DNA of 64,000 nt from Pandoraea eparura (GCF_902459725.1 NZ_CABPSH010000008.1:1-64000), one strand, 5' to 3'; counted from the stretch's first letter, positions 14,601-24,565 are shown. Notes: generated by a model not told the origin, from the letters alone. Numbers and translations: made by a program.

Positions 14601-15822
14601 CAAGGTGCCGTATGGCGCCACGCTGCTGCATCTGGACGGCGCACAGGTCAAGGCCGGTGCCCAACTGGGGACGTGGGATCCGCTGACGCGCCCGATCATT
14701 ACCGAACACGGCGGTTACGCCAAGTTCGAGAACGTCGAGGAAGGTGTCACGGTGGCCAAGCAGATCGACGATGTGACGGGTCTGTCCACGCTGGTCGTGA
14801 TCGATCCGAAGCGTCGTGGTCCGGCGTCGAAGAACGTGCGTCCGCAGGTCAAGCTGCTCGACGAACATGGTGTGGAAGTGAAGATCCCGGGTACCGATCA
14901 CGCGGTGACGATCGGGTTCCAGGTGGGTGCACTGATTACCATCAAGGACGGTCAGCAGGTGCCGGTGGGCGAAGTGCTCGCCCGTATCCCGACCGAAGCG
15001 CAGAAGACCCGCGACATTACCGGGGGTCTGCCGCGTGTGGCCGAACTGTTCGAAGCGCGTGCACCGAAGGACGCCGGCATTCTGGCCGAAGTCACCGGTA
15101 CCACGTCGTTCGGCAAGGACACGAAGGGCAAGCAGCGTCTGGTCATTACCGATCTCGACGGCAACCAGCACGAGTTCCTGATTCCGAAGGAAAAGCAGGT
15201 GCTGGTGCACGACGGCCAGGTGGTGAACAAGGGCGAAATGATCGTGGACGGCCCGGCCGATCCGCACGATATCCTGCGTCTGCAGGGTATCGAAGCGCTG
15301 GCGCGTTACATCGTCGACGAAGTGCAGGACGTGTACCGCTTGCAGGGTGTGAAGATCAACGACAAGCACATCGAGGTGATCGTTCGCCAGATGCTGCGTC
15401 GTGTGCAGATCACCGACAACGGCGATACGCGCTTCATCATCGGCGAACAGGTCGAGCGCTCGGACATGCTGTACGAGAACGACGCCATGAACGCCGCTGA
15501 CAAGCGTCCGGCGCAGTACGAGAACGTGCTGTTGGGGATTACGAAGGCGTCGCTGTCGACGGATTCGTTCATCTCGGCGGCCTCGTTCCAGGAGACGACG
15601 CGCGTGTTGACCGAAGCTGCGATCATGGGCAAGAAGGACGACCTGCGTGGCCTGAAGGAAAACGTCATCGTCGGCCGTCTGATCCCGGCAGGTACGGGTC
15701 TGGCGTATCACAAGGCCCGCAAGGCCCGCGAAACGTCGGATCGCGAGCGTCACGACCAGATCGCTTTGGAAGAGGCGTTTGCGCCGATGCCGAGCTCGGT
15801 GGAAGCGCCTACGGCAGAGTAA
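11611..15822 (+). CDS. rpoC: RNA polymerase beta' subunit
   Basis: The 1403-residue subunit shows the N-terminal zinc ribbon ([20 protein letters not shown], about residues 70-90), the catalytic magnesium loop [12 protein letters not shown] at about 456-467, the bridge and trigger-helix region ([20 protein letters not shown]) and the second zinc site ([13 protein letters not shown]). The start follows CAGGAG 7 bases upstream. It is the last gene of the rpoBC operon and is followed by a strong terminator. Confidence 0.99.
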   Translation: MKALLDLFKQVQQDEQFDAIKIGLASPDKIRSWSFGEVKKPETINYRTFKPERDGLFCAKIFGPIKDYECLCGKYKRLKHRGVICEKCGVEVTLAKVRRERMGHIELASPVAHIWFLKSLPSRLGMVLDMTLRDIERVLYFEAYVVLEPGMTPLKRCQIMTEEDYYNKVEEYGDEFRAEMGAEGVRELLRSIDIDQQVEHLRAELQATGSEAKIKKYAKRLKVLEAFQRSGIKPEWMVLEVLPVLPPELRPLVPLDGGRFATSDLNDLYRRVINRNNRLKRLLELKAPDIIVRNEKRMLQESVDSLLDNGRRGKAMTGANKRPLKSLADMIKGKSGRFRQNLLGKRVDYSGRSVITVGPTLKLHQCGLPKLMALELFKPFIFHKLEVLGVATTIKAAKKEVENQTAVVWDILEDVIREHPIMLNRAPTLHRLGIQAFEPVLIEGKAIQLHPLVCAAFNADFDGDQMAVHVPLSLEAQMEARTLMLASNNVLFPANGDPSIVPSQDIVLGLYYATRDKINGRGEGLSFIDVSEVLRAYDNKEVELASRVNVRITEYTVDPETGEKTPKITLYPTTVGRAILSEILPPGLPFSVLNKSLKKKEISKLINTAFRRCGLRETVIFVDKLMQSGFRLATRAGISICVDDMLVPTKKEELIGEASKKVKEYDRQYMSGLVTAQERYNNVVDIWGATGDAVGKAMMEQLSKEKTTDRDGNTVDQESFNSIYMMADSGARGSSAQIRQLAGMRGLMAKPDGSIIETPITANFREGLNVLQYFISTHGARKGLADTALKTANSGYLTRRLVDVTQDLVVVEDDCGTSNGVAMKALVEGGEVVEALRDRILGRVAVADVVNPETQETVYEAGTLLDEDAVEMIETLGVDEVRVRTPLTCDTRFGLCAACYGRDLGRGSRVNVGEAVGVIAAQSIGEPGTQLTMRTFHIGGAASRAAVASSIEAKSNGTVRFSATMRYVTNGRGEQIAISRSGEILITDDHGRERERHKVPYGATLLHLDGAQVKAGAQLGTWDPLTRPIITEHGGYAKFENVEEGVTVAKQIDDVTGLSTLVVIDPKRRGPASKNVRPQVKLLDEHGVEVKIPGTDHAVTIGFQVGALITIKDGQQVPVGEVLARIPTEAQKTRDITGGLPRVAELFEARAPKDAGILAEVTGTTSFGKDTKGKQRLVITDLDGNQHEFLIPKEKQVLVHDGQVVNKGEMIVDGPADPHDILRLQGIEALARYIVDEVQDVYRLQGVKINDKHIEVIVRQMLRRVQITDNGDTRFIIGEQVERSDMLYENDAMNAADKRPAQYENVLLGITKASLSTDSFISAASFQETTRVLTEAAIMGKKDDLRGLKENVIVGRLIPAGTGLAYHKARKARETSDRERHDQIALEEAFAPMPSSVEAPTAE

Positions 15823-15880
15823 TCGGGCGGGCGGCGCGGGCGAGAGCGGGCGCCGCCAACCTGACACTGACGTCGTAATG

Positions 15881-15912
15881 AAAACGGCACCCTTGCGGGT
15901 GCCGTTTTTTTT
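15881..15912 (+). terminator. Terminator of rpoBC
   Basis: A 12-bp stem (15881-15892 with 15897-15908) with loop TTGC is followed by a T8 run to 15912. The A4 at its left edge may also let it act on the converging TonB receptor gene, which ends at 15932. Confidence 0.93.
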
Positions 15913-15931
15913 GCCTGCCGATCCGTGACGC

Positions 15932-18148
15932 TCAGAACCCGAAGTGGCCCTGCACGTAGACCATGCGCGGCGCGCCGACCATGCGACCGGCGTTGCCGTC
16001 GACGTTGCGCGTATAGAAACGCTTGTCGAAGATGTTGTTCAGGCCCACGGTGACGTCGGCGTTCCTGTAACCGGGAATCTTGTACATCGCCTGTAGGTTC
16101 CACAGACGGAAGCCTGGCACCCTCCCATTGCTGCCGTCGGCCGATTCCGCATCCGTGTTCGCCAGGTCCGAGTACTGCGCGCTCTGGTGAGTGGTCGAGA
16201 CGTTGAACGTCCACTGGCCGACCGTGTAGCGCGCCCCGAGCGTGTCGGTGACGCGTGAGTAGAACGGCACGTCGAGGCCGGCAGTGGCGCCCGACTGCTG
16301 GATCGCGCGCGTGTAAGTGAAGTTCGCGTACACGTTCAGGCCGCGCAGCACGCTGTCGCGATCGAAGGTGTAGTCGACGGCGGTCTCCATGCCGTCGTGA
16401 TTCGTCGCTCCGATATTCTGGAACACGGCCGGCGTCGAGCCTGGCACCTGCAGAATCTGGTTGTCGAATCTCATCTTGAACGCCGTCAGCTCGGCTTTCC
16501 AGCGCGAGTCCGTCCAGCGTGTGCCGATTTCATACGTGCGCGCCAGCTCCGGTTGCAGCGGGTTCGAGGCCGACATCGAATTCAACTGCGTGTTCTGCAC
16601 CGGCCCGAACGACGTGCTGTAGTCCGCGAAGATCGTCCACGCGCTGTTCACCAGATACGACAGGTTCACCGAGGGCAGCGGCTTGTGGTTGTCCGAGCGG
16701 AACGCGTTGCCCGTCGACTTGTCGACGCGCTGCGAATTGATGAACTCGTAACGCACGCCCGGCGTGAGTCGCCATCGGCCCCAGGCGATGCGGTCGTCGA
16801 GATAGAACGCGTTCGCGCTGGTGTAGTTGTAGAACGTCCGCGTGGCCGAGTTGCGACCGGTGGCCAGCGTCGTGGTCCAGTTGTTGTCGTCGCCGCGCTC
16901 GTGCACGTAGCGATAGCCAACGCTCACGTCGTGCGCGGTCGGGCCGGCGAACAGGCGTTGCGTGAAGCGCGGCTCGATGCCGAACGTCTGGTAGTTGCGA
17001 GGCTGGTGCGTGGTCTGCGTGCCGGCCGCGTTGATCAGCGTGCTTTGACGATAGCTCTCGTTGTAGAACGTACGGATCTCGAATTCCTGCGTCTCGGAGA
17101 TCGTGTTCAGATAGCCGACGTCGAGGCCGGTGCGGTTGCCGCTCCAGTAGTCGTTGGGTCGCGTGTTCTGGAACGGGTCGGCATTGAATTGCGCGACGCT
17201 CAGGCCGCCGGGTGTCTTCGACTTCACGTCGTAATAGGAGACCTTGCCGTACACCTGCTGGCTCGACGAAATGTCGTAACGCCATTTCAGCGCGAGGTCG
17301 TTCACGCGCTCGTCGCTGCCCTTGCGCCAGTCGCGGCCGACCATACCCGAATACAGCAGCGCGAGTCCCAGGCCGTTGTCCATCTGTGTGCCGAGGAACG
17401 CGCCGTATTGGGTGTTGGCGCCGCCGCCGGTGGTGTACAGGTTCTCTCGCACGGTGGCGTCGGCGGTGAGGCCCGGTGTGCTCGGGATCGCGCGTGTCTT
17501 GAAGTTGATCACCCCGCCGACGTTCTGCGGCCCGTAGCGCACGGCGCCGCCGCTGCGCACCACGTCGATGCTCTCGATATTGAAAAGGCTGACCGGCGCA
17601 AACGACAACTGTGGCTGTCCATAAGGCGCGACGGCCATCGGAATGCCGTCGAGCAGCACGGTGGAGCGCGGTGTATAACGACCGGTAAGACCGCGCACGC
17701 CGATGTTCAGCGAGATGGCGCTGCCCGCGGTGCCCGAGTTGTCGCTCGCCTGCACGCCGGGGATGCGGCGCATGACGTCACCGATGTTCGTTGCGCCCGA
17801 GGCGTCGATCTGGTCCTTCTTCACGACCGTGCGTGCGCCGGGGAAGGTCTTCGCGCTGCTGTCGAGACCGGTTCCGAGCCAGTCGCCGGAGACGTTGACC
17901 GCGTCGAGTTCGACTTCGGCCCCGGATGTCGCGGCCGCGACGCCCATGGCGCCTGGGGTGGCTTGCTGCGCATGCGCGGTGCCCAGCGTTGCCACGAGCA
18001 GCGCGGCGGCGCTCGCCGTGACGCGCGGCAGACGGGGACTAAGGGAACGAATGGAACGAAGTGGATGACGGGACGCGCCGTGGCGGACGAGGGGCGTGCG
18101 GGCGGTGTCTGCTGCCGCGTGTATTCGGCGGCGGAGGGGCAACTTCAT
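15932..18148 (-). CDS. TonB-dependent FecA-like ferric chelate receptor
   Basis: The 738-residue outer-membrane receptor starts at ATG 18148 (MKLPLRRRIHAAAD), giving a long, Arg-rich signal peptide that ends near GTAHAQ. An in-frame start 58 codons upstream would cross the Fur-box-like site and is less likely. The plug domain (KKDQIDASGATNIGDVMRRI, IGVRGLTGRYTPRSTVLLDG, APYGQPQLSFAPVSL, GGAVRYGPQNVGGVINF) closely resembles that of ferric citrate receptor FecA. The last residues YVQGHFGF end in the aromatic Phe expected of beta-barrel proteins. Only about 40 residues precede the plug, so the N-terminal signalling domain of FecA is absent, and no fecIR genes are nearby. The substrate is inferred only from plug similarity. 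Confidence 0.9.
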   Translation of the reverse strand: MKLPLRRRIHAAADTARTPLVRHGASRHPLRSIRSLSPRLPRVTASAAALLVATLGTAHAQQATPGAMGVAAATSGAEVELDAVNVSGDWLGTGLDSSAKTFPGARTVVKKDQIDASGATNIGDVMRRIPGVQASDNSGTAGSAISLNIGVRGLTGRYTPRSTVLLDGIPMAVAPYGQPQLSFAPVSLFNIESIDVVRSGGAVRYGPQNVGGVINFKTRAIPSTPGLTADATVRENLYTTGGGANTQYGAFLGTQMDNGLGLALLYSGMVGRDWRKGSDERVNDLALKWRYDISSSQQVYGKVSYYDVKSKTPGGLSVAQFNADPFQNTRPNDYWSGNRTGLDVGYLNTISETQEFEIRTFYNESYRQSTLINAAGTQTTHQPRNYQTFGIEPRFTQRLFAGPTAHDVSVGYRYVHERGDDNNWTTTLATGRNSATRTFYNYTSANAFYLDDRIAWGRWRLTPGVRYEFINSQRVDKSTGNAFRSDNHKPLPSVNLSYLVNSAWTIFADYSTSFGPVQNTQLNSMSASNPLQPELARTYEIGTRWTDSRWKAELTAFKMRFDNQILQVPGSTPAVFQNIGATNHDGMETAVDYTFDRDSVLRGLNVYANFTYTRAIQQSGATAGLDVPFYSRVTDTLGARYTVGQWTFNVSTTHQSAQYSDLANTDAESADGSNGRVPGFRLWNLQAMYKIPGYRNADVTVGLNNIFDKRFYTRNVDGNAGRMVGAPRMVYVQGHFGF

Positions 18149-18258
18149 CTTGTCGGACCTTCTTGAGGGCGAGAGGGGGCAGACCTGAGCGCTGGCCGAA
18201 AGGCCAGACGCCGGTGTTCGATTGGCGTAATGCGCGGTAATAAAGTGATGCGAATTAT

Positions 18259-18279
18259 AAATGCAAATCACTCTCATTT
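18259..18279 (-). promoter_or_regulatory. Fur-box-like operator of the TonB receptor gene
   Basis: Read on the minus strand, AAATGAGAGTGATTTGCATTT matches the AATGAGAATGATT-type Fur boxes of beta-proteobacteria. It lies 111 bases upstream of the receptor start and overlaps an AT-rich promoter-like stretch (TTTATAATTCGC). Iron repression of the receptor is the likely meaning. The whole divergent spacer 18149-18491 holds no other gene. Confidence 0.65.
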
Positions 18280-18348
18280 CTAATTTGTGTTGGTAATTCC
18301 GCGCACGCAGATCGGCGTCCACCGGGGTTTGATTGTCCAGTTTTGCTT

Positions 18349-18372
18349 ATCAATGGCCCTGAATCGATTGAT
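18349..18372 (+). promoter_or_regulatory. Inverted repeat upstream of hpaH, possible LysR-type operator
   Basis: ATCAAT (18349-18354) and ATTGAT (18367-18372) form a perfect 6-bp inverted repeat with a 12-base centre, about 120 bases before hpaH. LysR regulators often bind such dyads, and a LysR gene ends this cluster. A 10-bp direct repeat (GATCGATAGC twice, 18431-18450) lies nearer the gene. Both are candidates only. Confidence 0.35.
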
Positions 18373-18491
18373 TGTTCCTGGCGCCGGCGGCCGCAAGAAT
18401 AGGGGCCAGTGACCCGTCATGACCCATAACGATCGATAGCGATCGATAGCGACGCCCGACCCGCCGTGGGCGACGCCAAGGAGACGACCCG

Positions 18492-19301
18492 ATGCCGATG
18501 CTCGACGCTGTGACCTGCCAGGCCCTTGCCCGTGAGCTGCACGATGCCGAACGCAGCCGCACACCCGTCAGGCAGTTCTCCCGCCGCTATCCCGAGATGA
18601 CGATCGCCGACAGCTATGCGATTGCGCAGGCGTGGCTTGCGCTGAAGTTCGCCGAAGGCCGTCGCGTGGTCGGCCATAAGATCGGATTGACGTCGCGCGC
18701 CATGCAAGTCGCCGCCCAAATCACGGAACCCGATCACGGCACGCTGCTCGACGACATGCTCGTGGCCGATGGTGCGACGCTCGACGCCTCGCGGTTCATC
18801 GTGCCGCGTCTCGAAGTGGAGCTGGCGTTCATTCTGGCCAAACCGCTCAAGGGGCCCGGGCTCACCTTGTTCGACGTGCTCGACGCCACCGCATGGGTGA
18901 CGCCCGCGCTCGAATTGATCGATGGTCGCATCGAGCTGTTCGACCGCGAGACGAAAGCCCCGCGCCAGGTCGTCGACACGGTTGCCGACAACGCGGCGAA
19001 TGCGGCGGTGATTCTCGGCGGGCGCCCCGTGAGGCCGGACGCCATCGATTTGCGCTGGACGGGCGCGCTGCTCTATCGCAATGGCGTGATCGAAGAATCG
19101 GGCCTGAGTGCCGCGGTACTCAACCATCCCGGCAATGGCATTGCGTGGCTGGCCAACAAGCTGGGCGCCTTCGACGAAGGACTGCAAGCGGGCGAGATCG
19201 TGCTGGCCGGGTCGTTCACGCGACCGGTGGCCTGTGCGGCGGGCGACGTGTTTCACGCCGACTACGGCCCGCTCGGCGCCATCGGCGTGCGCTTCGTCTG
19301 A
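18492..19301 (+). CDS. hpaH: 2-oxo-hept-4-ene-1,7-dioate hydratase (HpaH family)
   Basis: The 269-residue protein belongs to the hydratase/decarboxylase family of meta-cleavage pathways. Typical segments are [47 protein letters not shown] and [20 protein letters not shown]. The length matches E. coli HpaH (267). The reaction is hydration of 2-oxohept-4-ene-1,7-dioate before aldol cleavage. AAGGAG lies 9 bases before ATG. It is the first gene of a cluster of six on the same strand. The exact substrate rests on the neighbouring hpaI, hpaE and hpaD homologues; MhpD-like or DmpE-like substrates cannot be excluded. Confidence 0.85.
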   Translation: MPMLDAVTCQALARELHDAERSRTPVRQFSRRYPEMTIADSYAIAQAWLALKFAEGRRVVGHKIGLTSRAMQVAAQITEPDHGTLLDDMLVADGATLDASRFIVPRLEVELAFILAKPLKGPGLTLFDVLDATAWVTPALELIDGRIELFDRETKAPRQVVDTVADNAANAAVILGGRPVRPDAIDLRWTGALLYRNGVIEESGLSAAVLNHPGNGIAWLANKLGAFDEGLQAGEIVLAGSFTRPVACAAGDVFHADYGPLGAIGVRFV

Positions 19302-19367
19302 CGGGGCGGATGGCCAACCATTGCCCCGACTTGCCCCGTGTATGCGCACCTCAATGGAGTCGATGTC

Positions 19368-20153
19368 ATGAAAACACCCTCTAATGCCTTCAAACAAGCG
19401 CTGGCCCAAGGCGAGCGCCAGATCGGCCTGTGGCTGGGGCTCGCCACGCCGTATGCCGCCGAGTTGTGCGCCGGCACTGGGTTCGACTGGCTGGTAATCG
19501 ACGGCGAGCACGCACCCAACGATTTGCGCACGATGCTCGCGACGCTGCAGGCGGTGGCGCCGTACCCGACGCACCCTGTGGTGCGGTTGCCGCATGGGGA
19601 CGCTGTGCTCATCAAGCAGGTACTGGAAATCGGGGCGACGACGCTGCTGGTGCCGATGGTCGAGTCCGCCGAGATGGCGCGCGCGCTTGTCAGCGCCACG
19701 CGCTATCCGCCGCACGGCACGCGCGGCGTCGGCAGCGGATTGGCACGGTCTTCACGGTGGAACGCCTACGACGAGTATCTGCACGCGGCGAACGCGACGA
19801 CTTGCCTGCTCGTGCAGGTGGAGACGGCCGATGCGCTCGCGCAGGTCGACGACATTGCCGCCGTCGATGGCGTCGACGGCGTGTTCATCGGTCCGGCCGA
19901 TCTTGCGGCATCGATGGGGCATCTGGGACACACGACGCATCACGACGTGCGTCTGGCGATCGGCGACGGCATCGCCCGGATCCGTCGTGCGGGCAAGGCG
20001 GCTGGGATCCTTTGCACCGACGAGGCGCTGGCCCGTCACTACCTCGACCTCGGCGTGACCTTCATGGCGGTGGGCATCGACACCACGCTGCTCGCGAACG
20101 CGAGCCGTGCGCTCGCCGCGAAATTTTCCACCATCGACGATGGAGAGCGCTGA
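19368..20153 (+). CDS. hpaI: 4-hydroxy-2-oxoheptanedioate aldolase (HpaI family)
   Basis: The 261-residue class II aldolase has the metal- and substrate-binding motifs of the HpcH/HpaI family: [11 protein letters not shown], the Arg in [16 protein letters not shown] with the metal Glu, and [14 protein letters not shown] with the metal Asp. It splits 4-hydroxy-2-oxoheptanedioate to pyruvate and succinate semialdehyde, the last step of homoprotocatechuate breakdown. I chose ATG 19368 ([12 protein letters not shown]), with GGAG 8 bases upstream, over an upstream in-frame start at 19338. It follows hpaH by 66 bases. Confidence 0.88.
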   Translation: MKTPSNAFKQALAQGERQIGLWLGLATPYAAELCAGTGFDWLVIDGEHAPNDLRTMLATLQAVAPYPTHPVVRLPHGDAVLIKQVLEIGATTLLVPMVESAEMARALVSATRYPPHGTRGVGSGLARSSRWNAYDEYLHAANATTCLLVQVETADALAQVDDIAAVDGVDGVFIGPADLAASMGHLGHTTHHDVRLAIGDGIARIRRAGKAAGILCTDEALARHYLDLGVTFMAVGIDTTLLANASRALAAKFSTIDDGER

Positions 20154-20227
20154 ACGGTTCACCGGACCTCGGACGCGCTGCCCAACCGTTCCCCTAACCG
20201 CGCCACAACCCTTTTCTGAGACCTGGC

Positions 20228-21703
20228 ATGAGTGCTCCCCGTTTTGACGTCGCCGGCGTGTCCGTTTCGCCGGATCACTATATCGACGGCCGTCGCGTGG
20301 CATCCGATGACACGTTCGCGTGCGTCTCGCCTATCGATCAGACGCCGCTGGGGGACATCGCCAGCGGCAGTGCAGCGCACACCGATGCCGCGGTGACATC
20401 GGCGGCACGGGCATTCTCCGCGTGGGCGGCGCTTGGTGCGCCGGGGCGCCTGCCATATCTCCAGCGATTTGCCGACGCCATCGGGCGTCGTGCCGAGGCG
20501 TTCGCCGTCTTGGAGAGCGTCGATGCCGGGGTGCTGCGCTCACGCATGGCGCATGGCGTGGTCCCGCGCGCCATGCAGAACATCACCTGGTTCGCCGAGC
20601 ACGCCATGACGTTGCAGGACCGTGTGATCGAGACGCCGCAGGCGCGCCATCTCGTGCGTCACGATCCGGCGGGCGTCGTCGCGGTGATCACACCGTGGAA
20701 CGCGCCGCTGATGCTCGCGACCTGGAAGATCGGACCGGCCCTGGCGTCGGGCAACACGGTGGTGCTCAAGGCGCCGGAGTGGGCACCGCTCACGTCGTCG
20801 TTGCTCGCGGACTGTGCCCATGAGGCCGGGTTGCCGCCGGGCGTGTTTCAACTGCTGCAAGGCCCGGGGAACGTGACAGGGGCGGCGCTCGTGAGCGACG
20901 CGCGGCTTGCGCGCATCTCGTTCACCGGCTCGGTCGCGACCGCCAAGTGGATCGCCACGACGGCGGCGGCCAATCTCGTACCGTGCAGTCTGGAGCTGGG
21001 CGGCAAGTCAGCCTTCATCGTGCTGGCGGATGCCGATCTCGACGCTGCTGCCGCGACCGCCGGGCTGATGTATCGCAACGCCGGGCAGGTGTGTCTGGCG
21101 GGCACGCGCCTGCTCGTGCATGCCGACGTGGTGCGCGCGTTCACCGACAAGCTGCGCGCACAGGTCGAGCGTCTGGTTGTGGGGGATCCGCGCGACGGGG
21201 CGACCGAGATCGGTCCGATCATCCACTTGCGGCAACTCGAGCGCGTGCAGGGCTTCGTCGACCGGGCTGTGGCGGGAGGCGCGCGCGTGGTGTGGGGCGG
21301 CACGCGGCATCCGTTTGGCGCGCAGTACTTCGCGCCGACGCTGCTCACCGACCTGCGTCAGCACGACGAGATCGTGCAGCAGGAAGTCTTCGGCCCGGTA
21401 CTCACGCTGCAAACGTTCGTCGGTGATGACGAGGTCGTCGAGTTGGCCAATGGCACGGATTATGGCCTTGGGGGCGTCTGTTACGGCGACGAGGCGCATG
21501 CCATCGCCGTGGCGCAGCGCGTTCGCACGGGCTTTCTCTGGATCAACAGTTTCGGCATTCGCGATCTGGCGGCGCCCTTCGGCGGCATCAAGCGCTCGGG
21601 CATCGGACGCGAAGGCGGCGACTGGAGCTTTGAATTCTTTTGCGACGTGAAGGATGTCATCGTGCCCAAACAGCCGTTCAAGGCCAGCTTCAGTCATCGC
21701 TGA
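20228..21703 (+). CDS. hpaE: Aldehyde dehydrogenase, probable CHMS dehydrogenase (HpaE)
   Basis: The 491-residue NAD(P)-dependent aldehyde dehydrogenase has the Rossmann segment VVAVITPWNAPLMLATWKIG, the general-base Glu in LELGGKSAF and the catalytic Cys in NAGQVCLAGTRLL. EVFGPVL and FGGIKRSGIGREGG complete the family pattern. From the context (between hpaI and hpaD) it should oxidise 5-carboxymethyl-2-hydroxymuconate semialdehyde, the dioxygenase product. Other aldehydes cannot be excluded from sequence alone. The ATG lies 74 bases after hpaI with only a weak GAG-type ribosome site. Confidence 0.8.
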   Translation: MSAPRFDVAGVSVSPDHYIDGRRVASDDTFACVSPIDQTPLGDIASGSAAHTDAAVTSAARAFSAWAALGAPGRLPYLQRFADAIGRRAEAFAVLESVDAGVLRSRMAHGVVPRAMQNITWFAEHAMTLQDRVIETPQARHLVRHDPAGVVAVITPWNAPLMLATWKIGPALASGNTVVLKAPEWAPLTSSLLADCAHEAGLPPGVFQLLQGPGNVTGAALVSDARLARISFTGSVATAKWIATTAAANLVPCSLELGGKSAFIVLADADLDAAAATAGLMYRNAGQVCLAGTRLLVHADVVRAFTDKLRAQVERLVVGDPRDGATEIGPIIHLRQLERVQGFVDRAVAGGARVVWGGTRHPFGAQYFAPTLLTDLRQHDEIVQQEVFGPVLTLQTFVGDDEVVELANGTDYGLGGVCYGDEAHAIAVAQRVRTGFLWINSFGIRDLAAPFGGIKRSGIGREGGDWSFEFFCDVKDVIVPKQPFKASFSHR

Positions 21704-21744
21704 AACGCGAGCGCGGCATCACAACGAGAGAACAGGAGAGCCCT

Positions 21745-22608
21745 ATGGGACAGATCGTCGGCGCGGCGCTGGTGTCGCATCACCCCGGCCTGATGCAGTG
21801 TGAGGAATTCCGCGTGCTGCAGGGCGCGGGCAGCGATTCGGACTTGATACCCGGTTACGCCCGGGTGCGTGAGCGTATCGTGGCGGCGTGTCCGGACGTC
21901 ATCGTGATCTTCGACTCGCACTGGTTCACCACCGGCTATCACCTGATCGACGGCGGCGCGCATTATTCGGGCATGTATGTCTCCGATGAAATGCCGTGGT
22001 ATCTGCACGGCGTGCCGTACGACTACCGAGGCCATCCGGAGCTCGCGCTGAGCGTCGAAGCCGTGGCACGCGAGCGCGGCGTGCGCGCCCGGGCCGTGTT
22101 GCACCCCGACCTGCCGCGCCATTACCCGACGATCAACGTCATCAAGCAGATGCGGCTCGATGCGTGGCCGATCGTGACCGTCAGCTCGTGTCAGAACTGC
22201 GAGACGCCGCACTTCCTGCAATCGGGCGAGGTGATCGGCGAGGCGATTCGCCGCAGTTCGTTGCGTGTGGTGATGCTGGCATCCGGTGCGTTGAGTCACC
22301 GGTTCAACGGCATCGACTGGCAGCCCAATCATCCGCGCATCTTTCACGAGAGCAATGTGTCGCGCCCCGAGAATATCGAGAGCGACAAGCGCGCCATCGA
22401 AGCGTTTCGGGAGGGGCGTCACGACCGGATCCTGGCGAACTGGGACGAGGACTATCGCAAGCGTCCGTGGGAGGCGCACGGCGCACACTATCTGCAGATG
22501 GTCGGGGCGCTGGGCGGTGCGGCCAGCCGTCATCCAGGCACGGTGCTGTCCGACTACGAGAACGCGCGCGGCACCGGCAACGTACATATCTGGTTCGATA
22601 CGATCTGA
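21745..22608 (+). CDS. hpaD: Class III extradiol ring-cleavage dioxygenase (HpaD-like)
   Basis: The 287-residue protein is of the LigB/HpaD superfamily of Fe(II) extradiol dioxygenases. It starts MGQIVGAALVSHHPGLM, with SHHP probably supplying an iron His. It continues VIVIFDSHWFTTGYH, GHPELALSV and VVMLASGALSHRF, all with counterparts in E. coli HpaD (283 residues). It would open 3,4-dihydroxyphenylacetate between C2 and C3. AGGAG lies 6 bases before ATG 21745. The gene for the hydroxylase that makes the catechol is not in the window. A gallate- or protocatechuate-type substrate is possible. Confidence 0.82.
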   Translation: MGQIVGAALVSHHPGLMQCEEFRVLQGAGSDSDLIPGYARVRERIVAACPDVIVIFDSHWFTTGYHLIDGGAHYSGMYVSDEMPWYLHGVPYDYRGHPELALSVEAVARERGVRARAVLHPDLPRHYPTINVIKQMRLDAWPIVTVSSCQNCETPHFLQSGEVIGEAIRRSSLRVVMLASGALSHRFNGIDWQPNHPRIFHESNVSRPENIESDKRAIEAFREGRHDRILANWDEDYRKRPWEAHGAHYLQMVGALGGAASRHPGTVLSDYENARGTGNVHIWFDTI

Positions 22609-22620
22609 CGGAGCGAGACC

Positions 22621-23571
22621 ATGGACTTCGAGTTTCCGCTGCGCGAATTGCCCGCCGTGATGCGCGGCCCGCGCGTCGAGCGTCGCCGCGTCTTGCTCGG
22701 CGGCAGCGCGTTCTGGGGCACGATCGTCGAGGAAGGGGGCGAGCGCGGGCGGCTGCGACTCGACGACGGGCGCACGGTCGATTCGCAGACGGTGGCGCAC
22801 CTGCCGCCGGTGGACCCGTCAAAGATCATCGCCGTGCATATCTCCTATCGCTCGCGTAGCATGGAGACGCGCAACCGACCCAAGCCGACCGACACGCCGA
22901 CGTACTTCACGAAGCCGCCGACCTCACTCAATGGTCACGATGGCCAGATCCTCAAGCCGGCGGATTGCCGCTATCTGAACTACGAGGGCGAGTATGCGGT
23001 GGTGATCGGGCGCACGTGCCGCAATGTGCTGCCTGACGAGGCGTGGGATTACATCGAGGGGTTCTGCCCGGCGCTGGACATGGGGTTGCAGGACTTTCGC
23101 GACACGGATCAGGGATCGATGCTGCGGGTGAAGGGCGCCGACACGCTGTTGCCGATCGGGCCGGGCATTGTGCGCGGCGTGAATCTGTTCGAGCAGACGT
23201 TGCGTACCTATCGAAATGGGCGAATCGTGCAGGAAGCGCATATCGGTGACGAGACGATCTGGGGCCCGCACTATGTAATCGCGGACATCGCCCGGCATAT
23301 CACGCTGATGCCGGGCGACGTGATCCTGATGGGCACGCCCTGCCATTCGCGCTCCGTGGACGTTGGGGATCGCGTGGCGTGCGAGATCACCGGGCTCGGG
23401 CGCCTTGCCGGGCAGGTCGTGGGCATCGACGCGCCGCGTGCGGCGGCGCTGGGGGTGGGACACGCGCCGGGCGACAGTCCCGAAGTGCGCCGTGTGGCGC
23501 TGGGGTTTGATGAACGGGTGCCGGCGCGATTCAAGGAAAACTATCGCCTCGCGGCGCAACGACAGGAGTGA
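22621..23571 (+). CDS. Fumarylacetoacetate hydrolase family protein (HpaG-like)
   Basis: The 316-residue protein has an FAH catalytic domain in its C-terminal two thirds: KPADCRYLNYEGEYAVVIGR, DMGLQDFRDTDQ, VKGADTLLPIGPG and HITLMPGDVILMGTP. The Glu and Asp residues of the family metal site are visible. In the E. coli pathway HpaG is a two-domain protein (about 429 residues) acting as decarboxylase and isomerase. This gene has one such domain plus about 90 extra N-terminal residues. The likely reaction is decarboxylation or isomerisation of the oxidised ring-cleavage product. It lies 13 bases after hpaD and 4 bases before the next gene, so it is clearly in the operon. Confidence 0.75.
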   Translation: MDFEFPLRELPAVMRGPRVERRRVLLGGSAFWGTIVEEGGERGRLRLDDGRTVDSQTVAHLPPVDPSKIIAVHISYRSRSMETRNRPKPTDTPTYFTKPPTSLNGHDGQILKPADCRYLNYEGEYAVVIGRTCRNVLPDEAWDYIEGFCPALDMGLQDFRDTDQGSMLRVKGADTLLPIGPGIVRGVNLFEQTLRTYRNGRIVQEAHIGDETIWGPHYVIADIARHITLMPGDVILMGTPCHSRSVDVGDRVACEITGLGRLAGQVVGIDAPRAAALGVGHAPGDSPEVRRVALGFDERVPARFKENYRLAAQRQE

Positions 23572-23575
23572 AGGG

Positions 23576-24565
23576 ATGAAGGTGACGATCATTGGCGCGG
23601 GCGCCATTGGTGGCTTGATCGGGTTGCGACTGGCGGCGGCGGGCGAGGCGCAGGTGAGCGCACTGGCGCGCGGTGCGACGCTGGCGGCGCTGCGTGAGCA
23701 CGGCTGGCGAGTGAAGCAGGGCGAGACGTTGGCGGCGGCGCCCGTGGCCGCTGCGCATCCGTTGGAGGACGCGGTCCAGCTCGGTGTACAGGATCTGGTC
23801 GTCATCGCGGTGAAGGGGCCGGCGCTCACGCAGGTCGCGCCGGCCGTCGCGTCGTTGCTCGGGCCGCAAACGCTGGTATTGCCCGCGATGAACGGCGTAC
23901 CGTGGTGGTTCTGCAAGGGCGTGACGCCGTTTGGCGACGATGCGCTGACGAGCGTCGATCCGCAGGGCGCAATCGGCGAGGCGATACCGCTGGCGAACGT
24001 GATCGGTTGCGTGGTGCATGCGAGTGCGGCGACAGCGGCGCCGGGGCTGGTCGATCACAGGATGGGCCAGGGGCTCATCATCGGCGAGCCGGGCGGCGGA
24101 GTGAGCGAGCGCGTGCAGCGGCTCGCGGGGTTGCTGACGCGGGCAGGTTTCGAGGTCAAGGCGTCGCAAGATGTGCGCCTCGACATCTGGTACAAGCTGT
24201 GGGGCAACCTGACGATGAACCCAGTGTCGGCGATCACGGGCGCGACCATCGACCGGCTGCTGGACGACCCGCTCGTGCGCGGGTTTTGCTCGGCGGCGAT
24301 GCGTGAGGCGGCGGCGATCGGCGCGAAGATCGGCTGCGCGATCGAGCAGTCGCCCGAGGACCGGCACGCGGTGACGGCGAAGCTGGGGGCGTTCAAGACG
24401 TCGATGCTGCAGGACGTGGAGGCGCACCGCCCCATCGAACTCGACGCGCTGGTGAGCGTGGTGCGCGAGATCGGTCAGCGCGTATCGGTAGCCACGCCGA
24501 ACATCGACGCATTGCTCGGGTTGACGCGGTTGTTTGGGCGGGTACATGGCCTGTATCCGCAGTAA
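23576..24565 (+). CDS. Ketopantoate reductase family protein (PanE/ApbA-like)
   Basis: The 329-residue protein starts at ATG 23576 with MKVTIIGAGAIGGLIGLRLA, the NADP Rossmann motif, and continues through VIAVKGPAL, LPAMNGVPWWF and the C-terminal KLWGNLTMNPVSAITGAT with the conserved Lys and Asn of PanE. Such enzymes reduce 2-dehydropantoate or other 2-oxo acids. Its place 4 bases after the HpaG-like gene argues for a role in the catabolic operon, such as reducing or recycling a 2-oxo acid, rather than in pantothenate synthesis. That role is inference. Confidence 0.8.
   Translation: MKVTIIGAGAIGGLIGLRLAAAGEAQVSALARGATLAALREHGWRVKQGETLAAAPVAAAHPLEDAVQLGVQDLVVIAVKGPALTQVAPAVASLLGPQTLVLPAMNGVPWWFCKGVTPFGDDALTSVDPQGAIGEAIPLANVIGCVVHASAATAAPGLVDHRMGQGLIIGEPGGGVSERVQRLAGLLTRAGFEVKASQDVRLDIWYKLWGNLTMNPVSAITGATIDRLLDDPLVRGFCSAAMREAAAIGAKIGCAIEQSPEDRHAVTAKLGAFKTSMLQDVEAHRPIELDALVSVVREIGQRVSVATPNIDALLGLTRLFGRVHGLYPQ

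Noticed and set aside
16397-18166. 589-codon plus-strand ORF opposite the TonB receptor gene
   Set aside because: The minus-strand frame encodes a full receptor with signal peptide, plug and barrel. The plus frame is Arg/Val/Ala low-information sequence.
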